From: Cytobacillus oceanisediminis
GTDB taxonomy: Bacteria > Bacillota > Bacilli > Bacillales > Cytobacillaceae
Length of the DNA: 64,000 nt
Reading direction: 5' to 3'
NCBI RefSeq assembly: GCF_007830235.1
Contig: NZ_VLKI01000015.1
Span: 1 to 64,000, forward strand
Shown here: positions 1 through 9,057 of the stretch, piece by piece
Numbering within the stretch: the first letter of the stretch is position 1
How the letters are laid out: the number at the start of each line of letters is the position of its first letter
Program-made: the position numbers and the translations under genes
The notes under the pieces: model-generated
The model's input: only the letters and a program-made list of their open reading frames with translations
Databases searched by the model: none
Told to the model about the DNA's origin: nothing

Positions 1-92
1 ACGAAAAGAGGTCAATCGTGCCCGAACTCGGCGGGAAAGCCAGAGAAAGGGGACGAAAAGAGCCAATTGTTCTCAAACTCAACAGGAAGATT
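1..92. repeat. 52-bp tandem repeat, two visible units, cut by window edge
   Basis: The motif ACGAAAAGAG begins at 1 and again at 53, exactly 52 bp apart. The following roughly 38 bases also align, differing almost only by transitions plus one 1-nt indel. The array probably continues upstream of the window. Its period equals that of the unrelated-sequence array at 40522-40836. No reading frame is conserved between units. Confidence 0.7.
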
Positions 93-107
93 GATTGAAA
101 ATCAAAA

Positions 108-137
108 ATGCCCAATCTCATTTTTAAGATCGGGCAT
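108..137 (-). terminator. intrinsic terminator of pbpG
   Basis: Inverted repeat ATGCCCAATCT / AGATCGGGCAT (11-bp stem, one mismatch). On the minus strand it is followed by a T-rich run, just after the pbpG stop. Confidence 0.75.
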
Positions 138-153
138 CCAGACGATTTCCAAA

Positions 154-2214
154 TCACGAAGCCCACTGGAACAATTTCTTATACCAAGGTGTCTTCGGCT
201 TCTTATCAGACTGCTCAGGTTTTTTCTCTTGTTCGTGGCTTAAATGGTCTGTACAGTATTCGGTCGGTTCTGTGCCTTCGGTGAAATAGGTCAGGCGTTT
301 GACCGGGCAGTTATCTGCAGCAATTTTTCCGTTGGCAGGGTCCACATAGACGCCAACTGTGCCCTCTGGCGCTTTAAATGCTTTTGAGGGCTTTCCTTTA
401 TGGGCTTCCTCCATAAACCGGATCCATATGTTCTTGGCATAGGTTTTTTCAACTGTATTAGTGATCATTTGGCCTTTGTCGTAGCCCGTCCATACAGCCG
501 TCACCAGCTGAGGGGTGAAGCCAGCCATCCAGCTGTCTGTTTCGGTTGATCCCGACTTTCCGGCGTATGGGCGTGTCATGTCGTTAATCACCGTGCTTCC
601 TGTTACACGGGCATATCCATTTAGCTTCGGATCAAAAATTCCGGTCATCATATGGGTCATCACAAAAGCGAGATCCGTACGCAGGACCTTCATTTGGAAG
701 GGCTCCTGCTGATAGATTACGTCGCCTTTATGGTTTTCAACGCGCTTAATCATGACAGGGGATACCTTTTTGCCGCCATTGGCAAACATGCTGTATGCGT
801 TTGCAAGCTCGATGACTCTCACACCAGAAGTACCGAGTGCGAGTGAAGGAACCTTCGCCATTTTCGACGTAATGCCAAATTTCTTGGCTGTATTGACGAG
901 AGTCTCCTCTCCTAAAAACAAGTGGGTCTTTACGGCATAGACGTTGTCTGACAGGGCAAGCGCCTGAGCCATTGTTATTTCATCATCCGCATATTTGCTG
1001 TTAAAGTTATGCGGTGTGTAATCGGGTGTGCCATCTTCAAAGCGGAATGTCGTCTGTTCGCTTCGAATCGGAGTTGAAGGGGTAAAACCCTGTTCCAGGG
1101 CTGCATAATACAACAGCGGCTTTATCGTCGATCCGGGCTGCCTGACAGCCTGGATTGCCCTGTTAAATGGGCTTTCCTCATAATTCCGTCCTCCAACCAT
1201 TGCTTTAACATAGCCGTTTTTAGGATTCATGGCTACAAATCCCACTTGAATCTCCGAGTCTCTTGACATAAGCTTACTAACTGTTTCTTCCGCGATTTCT
1301 TGTTCCTTCAGGTTCAGAGTGGTGTAAACCTTTAATCCACCCAATTCAATCGTTCGCTCATCCAGCTTCAGCTGCGTTTTTAGCGCGTTGCGGACAGCGT
1401 CCTGGAAATAGGGTGCTGTTTTAGTTTTAGGGTGGAGGTGCTCACCAACAAGTTTAAGCTCTTCTGCTACAGCTTGATCAGCTTCTTTTTGGCTGATCAT
1501 CCCGTTTTTAACCATCGTTTGCAGAATAACCTTTTGCCGCAAATTTGCTTTTTCAGCTGATGCAAATGGCGAATAGATGCCAGGGCCCTTGGGGATTCCG
1601 GATAAAATAGCAGCCTCAGCCAGGGTCAGATCAATGGCGTCTTTTCCGAAGTAAAAGTGGCTTGCTGCCTGTGCACCATAAGCGCCATTTCCATAATAAA
1701 TCGTATTTAAATAGCCTTCGAGGATTTCCTTCTTGGTGTAGTTCATCTCAAGGCGAATGGTGTAGAAGGCCTCCAGGATCTTCCGCTTCCATGTTTTTTC
1801 GTGTTCAAGAAAAAGGTTGCGGGCATATTGCTGGCTGATGGTACTCGCACCCTGTACCTTTGCCATCGCTTTAATATCAGCCAGAGCTGCGCCGGCGATT
1901 CTTTTATAATCAAACCCATTATGTTCAAAAAAATTCTTATCCTCAATCGAAACAGTCGCATTGATTAAATGAGGGCTTATATCTTCAAGAGGTGCCCAAT
2001 AGCGTTTTTGACCGTTATGGCTTTCCCCAATTACCGTACCATCATCTGCGAAAAATAATGTGGATTGCGGAACGGCGAGCGGAGGCGGACCCAATATCTT
2101 TGCATAAACCAAGATGCCCCCAATCATAACGACTGTTAGAGCCATGCCTATTAAGCTAATAATGAGTATAGCGCGCAAATATTTCATCGTTTTTCGAAAA
2201 CGCTGATCCGTCAT
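154..2214 (-). CDS. pbpG: class A penicillin-binding protein (transglycosylase/transpeptidase), PBP2d-like
   Basis: Bifunctional peptidoglycan synthase: it polymerises lipid II glycan chains and cross-links stem peptides outside the membrane. The sequence shows a short cytoplasmic N-terminus, one signal-anchor helix (about residues 10-35), and a GT51 domain with catalytic Glu in SIEDKNFFEH near residue 90. A transpeptidase domain follows with SxxK (STIK, ~365), SDN (~423) and KSG (~553), and the C-terminus is Lys-rich. The frame is open upstream to 2280, but ATG at 2214 with an upstream GGGGGTGA/GGAG looks right; GTG at 2232 or TTG at 2223 are alternatives. Divergent to speE, as in B. subtilis, where pbpG acts in the forespore. 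Confidence 0.9.
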   Translation of the reverse strand: MTDQRFRKTMKYLRAILIISLIGMALTVVMIGGILVYAKILGPPPLAVPQSTLFFADDGTVIGESHNGQKRYWAPLEDISPHLINATVSIEDKNFFEHNGFDYKRIAGAALADIKAMAKVQGASTISQQYARNLFLEHEKTWKRKILEAFYTIRLEMNYTKKEILEGYLNTIYYGNGAYGAQAASHFYFGKDAIDLTLAEAAILSGIPKGPGIYSPFASAEKANLRQKVILQTMVKNGMISQKEADQAVAEELKLVGEHLHPKTKTAPYFQDAVRNALKTQLKLDERTIELGGLKVYTTLNLKEQEIAEETVSKLMSRDSEIQVGFVAMNPKNGYVKAMVGGRNYEESPFNRAIQAVRQPGSTIKPLLYYAALEQGFTPSTPIRSEQTTFRFEDGTPDYTPHNFNSKYADDEITMAQALALSDNVYAVKTHLFLGEETLVNTAKKFGITSKMAKVPSLALGTSGVRVIELANAYSMFANGGKKVSPVMIKRVENHKGDVIYQQEPFQMKVLRTDLAFVMTHMMTGIFDPKLNGYARVTGSTVINDMTRPYAGKSGSTETDSWMAGFTPQLVTAVWTGYDKGQMITNTVEKTYAKNIWIRFMEEAHKGKPSKAFKAPEGTVGVYVDPANGKIAADNCPVKRLTYFTEGTEPTEYCTDHLSHEQEKKPEQSDKKPKTPWYKKLFQWAS

Positions 2215-2285
2215 AATCTCCAATTGAGTCACCCCCAAATTCTTTCTTATTTTAAAAAAACAAAGTAATGATAAGTACATATCTT

Positions 2286-2315
2286 CAGTATTGAAAAAAC
2301 AGGGGAGTTTTAAAC
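2286..2315 (-). promoter_or_regulatory. possible sigma-F promoter for pbpG
   Basis: On the minus strand GTTTA, a 15-nt spacer, then TTCAATACTG. This matches GywTA-15-GgnrAnAnTw in the -35 and in the AnAnT part of the -10, but lacks the leading GG. pbpG is forespore-expressed in B. subtilis. Confidence 0.35.
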
Positions 2316-2382
2316 ATCTTTCTCTAGCAATTACGAAATTTTTCTTGCAATTTTGCTAGATTCAACTATACTTTTTCTGTGT

Positions 2383-2411
2383 TTGTAATTTGCATGTTAG
2401 GGAAGTATAAA
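2383..2411 (+). promoter_or_regulatory. sigma-A promoter for speEB
   Basis: TTGTAA (2383-2388), 17-nt spacer, TATAAA (2406-2411), 69 bp before the speE start. Confidence 0.5.
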
Positions 2412-2479
2412 AGATGATAATGCTTTTTGCTGCTCATATAAGAGATAATTCATTTTTTTATGGAAGGAATGATTAAAGA

Positions 2480-3307
2480 ATGGGACTTTGGTTTACAGAG
2501 AAACAAACTGAGAATTTTGGGATTACAATGAAGGTGAAGCGTACTTTACATACAGAACAGACAGATTTCCAAAAGCTTGATATGGTTGAAACAGAAGAGT
2601 GGGGCAATATGCTTCTTCTTGACGATATGGTTATGACTTCTATCAAGGATGAGTTTGTATATCACGAAATGGTGGCGCATATTCCTCTATTTACGCATCC
2701 AAACCCTGAAAACGTGCTTGTCGTTGGAGGCGGTGACGGCGGTGTAATTCGCGAAGTGCTTAAGCACCCAAGTGTAAAGAAAGCGACTCTTGTTGATATT
2801 GACGGAAAGGTAATCGAGTACTCTAAAAAGTACCTTCCTGAGATTGCAGGCAAACTGGATGATCCTCGGGTTGATGTACAGGTAGGCGATGGTTTTATGC
2901 ACATTGCTGAAAGCGAAAATGAATATGACGTGATCATGGTTGATTCTACTGAGCCTGTTGGACCTGCTGTAAACCTATTCACAAAAGGCTTCTACGCTGG
3001 AATCTCTAAAGCGCTTAAAGAAGACGGTATCTTTGTAGCGCAGTCCGACAATCCTTGGTTCAAAGCGGACTTAATCCGTAACGTGCAGCGCGATGTAAAA
3101 GAAATTTTCCCAATCACACGTCTGTATACTGCGAATATTCCTACATATCCAAGTGGAATGTGGGCATTCACAATTGGATCAAAAAAATATGATCCGCTAG
3201 AAGTAAGCGAAGAGCGTTTCCATGAGATTGAAACAAAATACTATACAAAAGAATTGCATAAAGCGGCATTCGTATTGCCGAAGTTCGTGCAGGATTTAGT
3301 GAAGTAA
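2480..3307 (+). CDS. speE: polyamine aminopropyltransferase (spermidine synthase)
   Basis: Transfers aminopropyl from decarboxylated S-adenosylmethionine to putrescine, giving spermidine in the cytosol. At 275 aa it has the normal length. The Rossmann glycine loop GGGDGG lies at about residues 83-88, and the catalytic-loop Asp with DSTEPVGPA at about 154. The ATG start is preceded by GGAAGGAAT. It is followed by speB at 54 bp in the same orientation, with only a non-terminator hairpin between, so the two are probably co-transcribed: speB makes putrescine and speE consumes it. Confidence 0.95.
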   Translation: MGLWFTEKQTENFGITMKVKRTLHTEQTDFQKLDMVETEEWGNMLLLDDMVMTSIKDEFVYHEMVAHIPLFTHPNPENVLVVGGGDGGVIREVLKHPSVKKATLVDIDGKVIEYSKKYLPEIAGKLDDPRVDVQVGDGFMHIAESENEYDVIMVDSTEPVGPAVNLFTKGFYAGISKALKEDGIFVAQSDNPWFKADLIRNVQRDVKEIFPITRLYTANIPTYPSGMWAFTIGSKKYDPLEVSEERFHEIETKYYTKELHKAAFVLPKFVQDLVK

Positions 3308-3316
3308 TTTAATTTT

Positions 3317-3339
3317 AGGCTGCCTTTTTAAAGCAGCCT
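3317..3339 (+). other. intercistronic hairpin speE-speB
   Basis: AGGCTGC / GCAGCCT 7-bp perfect stem with a 9-nt loop and no T-run. It could be an RNA processing or stability site rather than a terminator. Confidence 0.4.
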
Positions 3340-3361
3340 GCCATTACATAGGAAGTGAGGG

Positions 3362-4246
3362 ATGACCTTGGTAAAATTCGACGAAGCCTACTCCGGCAAC
3401 GTATTTATTAAAAGCCATCCGAGCTATGAAGAAAGTGAAGCGGTCATTTATGGAATGCCGATGGACTGGACAGTCAGCTACCGTCCGGGTTCACGTTTCG
3501 GCCCTGCCCGCATTCGTGAAGTGTCTATCGGGCTTGAAGAGTACAGCCCTTACCTTGACCGCGAGCTGGAAGAGGTAAAATACTATGATGCTGGAGATAT
3601 TCCGCTGCCTTTTGGAAATCCGCAAAAAAGCATCGATATGATTGAAGAGTTTATCGATCAGCTGCTGGCTGAAGATAAGTTCCCGCTTGGCATGGGCGGA
3701 GAGCATTTGGTTTCCTGGCCTGTCATTAAGGCGATGTACAAAAAGTATCCGGATTTAGCGATTATCCATATGGATGCCCATACGGATCTCCGCGAGCATT
3801 ATGAAGGGGAGCCATTATCCCACTCTACACCAATCCGTAAAGCTGCGGATCTGATCGGACCAGGCAATGTCTATTCTTTCGGAATCCGTTCCGGAATGAA
3901 AGAGGAATTCCAATGGGCGAAGAAAGCCGGGATGCACATTTCAAAATTTGAAGTGCATAAGCCGCTGAAAGATATCCTTCCTAAGCTTGCAGGCCGACCG
4001 GTTTACGTAACAATTGACATTGATGTTTTAGACCCTGCGCACGCGCCTGGAACAGGTACAGTGGACGCAGGCGGCATCACATCAAGAGAATTGCTTGCTT
4101 CTATCCATGAAATTGCGCATTCAGATGTAAAAGTTGTCGGGGCTGATCTTGTAGAAGTTGCGCCAATCTATGACCCATCTGAACAAACAGCCAATACAGC
4201 GAGCAAGATGATTCGTGAAATGATTCTTGGGTGGGTAAAGAAATAA
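3362..4246 (+). CDS. speB: agmatinase
   Basis: Hydrolyses agmatine to putrescine and urea using a binuclear Mn centre. 294 aa of the ureohydrolase fold. Metal ligands are visible in GGEH (~112), DAHTDLR (~137) and DIDVLDPAHAPGTGT (~218). ATG 3362 has AGGAAGTGAGG six nt upstream; TTG at 3368 would give a protein start closer to the B. subtilis one and cannot be excluded. It works directly with the upstream speE and ends at a strong terminator. Confidence 0.95.
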   Translation: MTLVKFDEAYSGNVFIKSHPSYEESEAVIYGMPMDWTVSYRPGSRFGPARIREVSIGLEEYSPYLDRELEEVKYYDAGDIPLPFGNPQKSIDMIEEFIDQLLAEDKFPLGMGGEHLVSWPVIKAMYKKYPDLAIIHMDAHTDLREHYEGEPLSHSTPIRKAADLIGPGNVYSFGIRSGMKEEFQWAKKAGMHISKFEVHKPLKDILPKLAGRPVYVTIDIDVLDPAHAPGTGTVDAGGITSRELLASIHEIAHSDVKVVGADLVEVAPIYDPSEQTANTASKMIREMILGWVKK

Positions 4247-4252
4247 TTGAGA

Positions 4253-4278
4253 AACGGAGGCTTTTGTCTCCGTTTTTT
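4253..4278 (+). terminator. terminator of speEB
   Basis: AACGGAG / CTCCGTT stem followed by TTTT. Confidence 0.85.
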
Positions 4279-4334
4279 GTGTACTTGAAACTTTTTCCTC
4301 CGACCTCCGTATGTAAGGAAAAGGGGGCTTAATT

Positions 4335-4523
4335 ATGTATGAGCATAAATTTGTTAAAGTAGAATTATCCACATTTAAGTTGGCGCCAACAAAGGATTAT
4401 CACGAGATTGTCAGGGAACATGAAAGAGAAGGATGGGAGCTCGTTCAAATTTTTGCTCCAGGAATTAGGGGCTATGGCACTCCAGCCTTTTATGAGCTTA
4501 TTTTCAAACGGAAAGTTGATTAA
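4335..4523 (+). CDS. DUF4177-type small protein
   Basis: 62 aa, no signal or membrane segment. The pattern of an N-terminal YEHKFVKVEL strand, a helix containing HEREGWELVQIF and a final YELIFKRK strand is typical of the DUF4177 family, whose function is unknown. SD AAGGGGG lies 8 nt before ATG. Followed at 18 bp by a small membrane-protein gene, so the two probably form a mini-operon. Confidence 0.75.
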   Translation: MYEHKFVKVELSTFKLAPTKDYHEIVREHEREGWELVQIFAPGIRGYGTPAFYELIFKRKVD

Positions 4524-4541
4524 GAGGGAGGTTAAGTATAA

Positions 4542-4721
4542 ATGATGGATGCAGGAGCACTTTTTCCGCTGTTCGCTATTATCCCTTTTTTGTTTTATAT
4601 CGCTGTCCTGGTCTTCGGCATTTGGTTTGCGGTTAGCCTGATTAAAACACAAAAGGAAAATAATCAAATACTTAGGGAAATTTCCCGCAGCCTTGAACAA
4701 AGTAAAAAGGAAGAAACATAA
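4542..4721 (+). CDS. small single-pass membrane protein
   Basis: 59 aa read directly from the DNA. Starts MMDAGALFPLF, has one hydrophobic helix (about residues 7-33), then a charged tail ending ISRSLEQSKKEET. A GGGAGG ribosome site sits 10 nt before the first ATG. I do not recognise a family. It is arranged like many small Bacillus membrane proteins with a short amphipathic C-terminal helix, and is probably co-transcribed with the DUF4177 gene. Confidence 0.7.
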   Translation: MMDAGALFPLFAIIPFLFYIAVLVFGIWFAVSLIKTQKENNQILREISRSLEQSKKEET

Positions 4722-4739
4722 TGTTTCATCCTTTTTTTA

Positions 4740-4764
4740 TTCGACAAAATTCGGGTGGTACCTG
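4740..4764 (+). repeat. R3 dispersed GGTACC repeat, copy A
   Basis: TCGACAAAATTCGGGTGG followed by TACCTG. The same sequence occurs on the opposite strand at 45215-45243 and 49385-49414. Confidence 0.7.
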
Positions 4765-4798
4765 CGACAAACATCACTTGCTAGTCATGTTTGTCGCA
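4763..4798. repeat. long inverted repeat
   Basis: TGCGACAAACAT ... ATGTTTGTCGCA, extended inward to 15 of 16 matched pairs around a 4-nt centre. No T-run follows on either strand. It abuts R3 copy A and precedes the ywiB frame. Confidence 0.65.
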
Positions 4799-4911
4799 TT
4801 TGCAAGGAAGCATATCAGTGAAGTGAATGGTACTCATCTTGCACTTTCCCTGTGGAGTATTTATACTTATATAGTTATAGACTAGATGAAGATGAAAAGG
4901 ATGTGTTGCCG

Positions 4912-5364
4912 TTGTCCAGTCGCTCAGCGGAACAAATGCCTGTGAAGATTAAAGTGAAGACGGATATTCGCAGCGGAGGCAGTAAAGATACTTTTGAATT
5001 GACTGCTTTTGGCCGATACTATATAAAAGATGCTTCCCGTTTCCTTCAGTATGATGAAGAGATGGAAGAGGGAGCAGTAAAAACAACTATAAAGATGTCC
5101 GATACAGATGGACTGATTTTACGAAGCGGCGCCGTGAAGATGAGGCTCCCTTTTAAGATGAATAAAAAGCTCCGGGGCAGCTACCAGACGCCTTATGGAG
5201 TGTTTGAGATGGGCACTATGACCAAAAGGATGGTTCACCAATATGATGACGAATCCGGTGAAGGCTCGATCGATATTTTATACGATTTAAAAATGCAAGG
5301 ATCCCAGGCAGGTACATACCATTTGGCGATAACGTTTGAGGAGGAGAACAATGAACATAGTTGA
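4912..5364 (+). CDS. ywiB: DUF1934 beta-barrel protein YwiB
   Basis: About 150 aa, related to B. subtilis YwiB (DUF1934, lipocalin-like fold, unknown role), with the family feature [11 protein letters not shown] and a C-terminal YDLKMQG region. The frame is open from GTG 4852. TTG 4912, giving [12 protein letters not shown], best fits the family N-terminus, with AAAAGG upstream; ATG 4936 is another possibility. Its last 14 nt overlap argS, the same neighbour as in B. subtilis, so the two are translationally linked. Confidence 0.8.
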   Translation: MSSRSAEQMPVKIKVKTDIRSGGSKDTFELTAFGRYYIKDASRFLQYDEEMEEGAVKTTIKMSDTDGLILRSGAVKMRLPFKMNKKLRGSYQTPYGVFEMGTMTKRMVHQYDDESGEGSIDILYDLKMQGSQAGTYHLAITFEEENNEHS

Positions 5365-7021
5365 GCAGGTTCAAAGCAAATTAAAGCAGGAAATTAAGGA
5401 TGCGGTCGTGAAAGCCGGTTTGGCCGCGGAAGAGCAAATTCCGGATGTGATTCTTGAAATCCCGAAGGAAAAGGCGCATGGCGATTATTCTACCAATATG
5501 GCGATGCAATTGGCACGCGTGGCCAAAAAGGCGCCGAGAATGATTGCGGAAGATCTTATCGCTAATTTTGATAGCTCAAAGGCTTCCATTGAAAAAATTG
5601 AAATTGCCGGCCCTGGTTTTATCAATTTTTACATGAATAACTCTTATTTGACTGACTTGATCCCGGCTGTTGTTGAAGCAGGAGATAAGTACGGCGAAAC
5701 GACAATCGGCAACAACCAAAAGATCCAGGTGGAGTTCGTTTCTGCGAATCCGACTGGCGATTTGCATTTGGGACATGCCCGCGGTGCGGCAGTCGGGGAC
5801 TCCCTATGCAATATTTTAGATAAAGCAGGCTATGATGTTTCCCGTGAATACTATATAAACGATGCAGGAAATCAAATAAACAATCTGGCTCTATCTGTTG
5901 AAGCACGTTACTTCCAGGCTCTTGGCATGGAAAAAGAAATGCCGGCTGACGGCTACCATGGTGAAGATATTATCGGCATTGGAAAAAAGCTTGCGGAAGA
6001 GTTCGGTGATAAATATGTGAATGAAGATGAAAAAGAACGCTTTGACTTTTTCCGTGAATATGGCCTGAAATATGAGATGGCCAAGCTTAAGCAAGACCTT
6101 GAAGACTTCCGTGTGGGCTTTGATGTGTGGTACTCTGAAACTTCTCTTTACCATAACGGCAAAATCGACACTGCCCTTCAGGCGTTAAAGGATAACGGCC
6201 ATATTTATGAAGAGGACGGCGCCACATGGTTCCGCTCTACTACTTTCGGCGATGATAAAGACCGCGTTCTGATCAAAAATGACGGCTCTTACACGTATCT
6301 GACACCGGATATTGCTTACCATAAAGACAAGCTTGAAAGAGGCTTTGAAAAGCTGATCAACATTTGGGGTGCTGACCACCACGGCTATATCCCGCGTATG
6401 AAAGCAGCAATTCAGGCACTGGGCTATGACCGTGAAGCACTTGAAGTGGAAATCATCCAGCTTGTTCATTTGTATAAAAACGGCGAAAAAATGAAGATGA
6501 GCAAACGTACAGGTAAAGCCGTAACGATGCGCGATCTAGTGGAAGAGGTGGGACTGGATGCTACACGCTACTTCTTCGCAATGAGAAGCGCGGATACACA
6601 TCTTGATTTCGACCTTGATCTGGCTGTATCCCAGTCAAATGAAAATCCTGTTTATTATGCTCAGTACGCACACGCACGTATTTCCAGCATCCTGCGCCAG
6701 GGGGAAGAGCAGGGCATCTCTGCTGACAATAATGCAGATTTTTCTCTTATCCAAGCAGAAAAGGAAATGGACGTTCTTAAGAAGATCGGCGAATTCCCGC
6801 AGGCTGTTGCTGAAGCAGCTCAAAAGCGCATGCCGCACAGAATTACGAACTATATTTTTGAACTGGCTTCCACTTTCCATAGCTTCTATAACGCGGAAAA
6901 AGTATTGGACGCTGAAAATCCGGAAAGAACAAAAGCCCGTTTGGCACTGATCAAAGCGGTACAAACAACATTGAAAAACGCACTGGCATTGATCGGAGTA
7001 TCTGCTCCTGAGAAAATGTAA
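5351..7021 (+). CDS. argS: arginyl-tRNA synthetase
   Basis: Class I synthetase charging tRNA-Arg with arginine. ATG 5351 behind GAGGAGGAG gives 556 aa, the B. subtilis length. Motifs: HIGH-equivalent LHLGHARG near residue 138, KMSKR (~380), an N-terminal Add1 domain (1-110) and a C-terminal DALR anticodon-binding domain ending [13 protein letters not shown]. It overlaps ywiB by 14 nt. No T-box leader is visible upstream. Confidence 0.97.
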   Translation: MNIVEQVQSKLKQEIKDAVVKAGLAAEEQIPDVILEIPKEKAHGDYSTNMAMQLARVAKKAPRMIAEDLIANFDSSKASIEKIEIAGPGFINFYMNNSYLTDLIPAVVEAGDKYGETTIGNNQKIQVEFVSANPTGDLHLGHARGAAVGDSLCNILDKAGYDVSREYYINDAGNQINNLALSVEARYFQALGMEKEMPADGYHGEDIIGIGKKLAEEFGDKYVNEDEKERFDFFREYGLKYEMAKLKQDLEDFRVGFDVWYSETSLYHNGKIDTALQALKDNGHIYEEDGATWFRSTTFGDDKDRVLIKNDGSYTYLTPDIAYHKDKLERGFEKLINIWGADHHGYIPRMKAAIQALGYDREALEVEIIQLVHLYKNGEKMKMSKRTGKAVTMRDLVEEVGLDATRYFFAMRSADTHLDFDLDLAVSQSNENPVYYAQYAHARISSILRQGEEQGISADNNADFSLIQAEKEMDVLKKIGEFPQAVAEAAQKRMPHRITNYIFELASTFHSFYNAEKVLDAENPERTKARLALIKAVQTTLKNALALIGVSAPEKM

Positions 7022-7033
7022 TAACTAATACAA

Positions 7034-7061
7034 GGCTGGCACACACAGTGCCGGCTTTTTT
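7034..7061 (+). terminator. terminator of ywiB-argS
   Basis: GCTGGCAC / GTGCCGGC stem with one G-T pair, then six T. Confidence 0.85.
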
Positions 7062-7154
7062 CATGTTTTTACCGAAAAAGGGGAAGCTATAAGCATAAGT
7101 TTAGGTTTATAGTTAGACTGGTAAAACATAGTAAGCAAGGTTAAGGAGGATATT

Positions 7155-7334
7155 ATGAAAATCGTTCTTTTATCAATAGTTACAGGATTTCTGGTTGGAT
7201 TTATATTTGCTTTTATGAAGCTGCCGATCCCTGCACCTCCCGCTCTTCCGGGTATTATGGGAATTGTTGGCATTTATCTCGGCTTTAAAGCATATGAAGT
7301 GGTTCTGCCATGGCTGCAGAATATAGTGAGATAG
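7155..7334 (+). CDS. XapX-domain small membrane protein
   Basis: 59 aa, too short for usual gene callers. Two membrane helices (about 3-22 and 30-50) are joined by the family signature KLPIPAPPALPGIMGI, typical of XapX/DUF1427 proteins, which have no established role. A perfect AAGGAGGA lies 7 nt before ATG. Monocistronic between the argS terminator and the 21-bp repeat array. Confidence 0.8.
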   Translation: MKIVLLSIVTGFLVGFIFAFMKLPIPAPPALPGIMGIVGIYLGFKAYEVVLPWLQNIVR

Positions 7335-7390
7335 GAAAAAGGAAGGCCCGCATATTTTCGGTTATCCCTTTTTGGGGATCAATTGTGAAC

Positions 7391-7508
7391 TTAGCGAACA
7401 AATCTTGAATTTTAGCGAATAAACGATCAAAATTAGCGAATAAATCCTGGATTTTGCGAACAAAATGGGTAAACTTGCGAATAAACTTCTGGATTTTGCG
7501 AATAAAAC
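7391..7508. repeat. 21-bp tandem array T1, six units
   Basis: Units beginning TT(A)GCGAAYAAA start at 7391, 7412, 7433, 7454, 7475 and 7496: six starts exactly 21 bp apart. The first 10-12 bases are constant and the rest varies. Units contain stop codons in the forward frame, so this is not coding. Confidence 0.85.
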
Positions 7509-7562
7509 ATTCTTTGAGGATCCAAACAGGGAGGGGAATAGGATTTTACTATAATAGGCAAT

Positions 7563-7602
7563 GATAAAATGGACAAACCCATGAGGATTTGTCCATTTTA
7601 TC
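7563..7602 (-). terminator. bidirectional-type terminator after aldehyde dehydrogenase gene
   Basis: GATAAAATGGACAAA / TTTGTCCATTTTATC, a perfect 15-bp stem with a 10-nt loop, immediately after the minus-strand stop codon. Confidence 0.75.
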
Positions 7603-7606
7603 TTAA

Positions 7607-9043
7607 TTAGCCTTTCAAATTAATCCCAATGAACTTCATTTCTGTCATTTCATCAATTGCATATTTTACGCCTTCGCGGCCAATGCCGCTTTCTTTTACA
7701 CCGCCGTAAGGGTAGTTGTCCTGCCTGTAGCTTGAAGCTTCATTGATCCAGACGCCGCCCATTTCCAAACTGTCCGCTACACGGATAGCACGGTTAATAT
7801 CCTTCGTGAACACACCGGCTTGTAATCCGTATACCGAATCATTGGTACGCTGGATTGCCTCCTCTTCGGTCTCAAAAGGCATAACGGAAACAAGGGGAGC
7901 AAATGCTTCATCTGAAACAACCTTCATATCACTTTTCACACTGGTTAAAATGGTTGGTGACACAACAGTTCCATCTTGTTCCCCGCCGGTTTCAACCTTT
8001 GCACCCTGATCCCTGGCTTCGTCGATCCAGGCTTTTGTCTTGGAAGCTGCCCCTTCATCAATCATTGGACCTATATCGGTGCTTTCCTCACGCGGGTCGC
8101 CAATCTTAAGCTTGTTTGTAGCTTTAATAAATTTTTCAAGAAACTGCTCGTAAATGCTTTGATGGACATAGATTCTTTGTGCAGAAACACATACCTGACC
8201 TGAGTAGCCAAATGCCGCCATCACTAGTTTGTCCACCGCGTTATCAAGATCGGCATCTTCGAAAATAAGATTAGGCGAATTTGAACCAAGCTCCATCGTT
8301 ACTTTTTTTAGGCCGGCAGTGTCCCTGATCATTTTTCCAACCGCAAGGCTTCCGGTAAAGGTAATCTTCGGAACCAGTTTATGGATGGTCAGGTGGGCAC
8401 CTACTGTTTCTCCGGTGCCAAGGACAAGGTTTAGCACACCATCAGGAAGCCCGGCTTCTTCAAAGAGTTTAACAAGCATATAGGCAGAGACAGGCGTTTT
8501 TTCAGCAGGTTTGAAAATAACGGTATTGCCGGCTGCTATAGCAGGTGCAATTTTGTGAAGAGATAAATTTAAAGGAAAGTTAAAAGGAGTGATAGCACCT
8601 ACTGGGCCGATTGGCGTGCGCTTAACCATTCCCATTCTGTTTTCTCCGCGCAAGGCAGCATCCATAGGAAGGACTTCACCAGTTATATTCTTGGAAAGCT
8701 CAGATGCAAAACGGAGAATCTGAATAGACCGTTTAACTTCTGCCCGGCTATGCTTGATCGGTTTTCCTGCCTCCTGCATAATGATCGCCGCAAAATCCTC
8801 AGCCTTCTCCTCCAGAATGTCGGCAGCTTTCCGCAATATTTCAGCCCTTTCAAAAGCGGGCATTTTTTTCATGGTTGTTTCAAAGGTTTTGACACTATTA
8901 TTCACGGCTTCTTCCATGTCGCTTTTATCTGCAAGGGCGATTTCAGCTACGATCTCCTGATTATAGGGATTACGGACTTCGAGCGTTTCACGGTGGGTTT
9001 CGCTTCTCTCTTTTCCATTGATAATCGAGCCTATGATCATCAT
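7607..9043 (-). CDS. NAD(P)-dependent aldehyde dehydrogenase
   Basis: 478 aa ALDH-superfamily enzyme that oxidises an aldehyde to the acid. Catalytic Glu is in MELGSNSPN (~251) and the nucleophile Cys in YSGQVCVSAQR (~284); the cofactor-binding segment FTGSLAVGK is present. Starts at tandem ATGs behind AAAGGAGG. It lies 14 bp after, and in the same direction as, a thiamine-diphosphate decarboxylase-type gene, suggesting a two-step pathway in which the partner makes or uses an aldehyde. The substrate cannot be read from sequence. Confidence 0.9.
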   Translation of the reverse strand: MMIIGSIINGKERSETHRETLEVRNPYNQEIVAEIALADKSDMEEAVNNSVKTFETTMKKMPAFERAEILRKAADILEEKAEDFAAIIMQEAGKPIKHSRAEVKRSIQILRFASELSKNITGEVLPMDAALRGENRMGMVKRTPIGPVGAITPFNFPLNLSLHKIAPAIAAGNTVIFKPAEKTPVSAYMLVKLFEEAGLPDGVLNLVLGTGETVGAHLTIHKLVPKITFTGSLAVGKMIRDTAGLKKVTMELGSNSPNLIFEDADLDNAVDKLVMAAFGYSGQVCVSAQRIYVHQSIYEQFLEKFIKATNKLKIGDPREESTDIGPMIDEGAASKTKAWIDEARDQGAKVETGGEQDGTVVSPTILTSVKSDMKVVSDEAFAPLVSVMPFETEEEAIQRTNDSVYGLQAGVFTKDINRAIRVADSLEMGGVWINEASSYRQDNYPYGGVKESGIGREGVKYAIDEMTEMKFIGINLKG

Positions 9044-9057
9044 CTATTCCTCCTTTG

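Noticed and set aside
7391..7508. CRISPR array
   Set aside because: Units are only 21 bp with 10-12 constant bases, too short for repeat-spacer architecture, and no cas genes are present.
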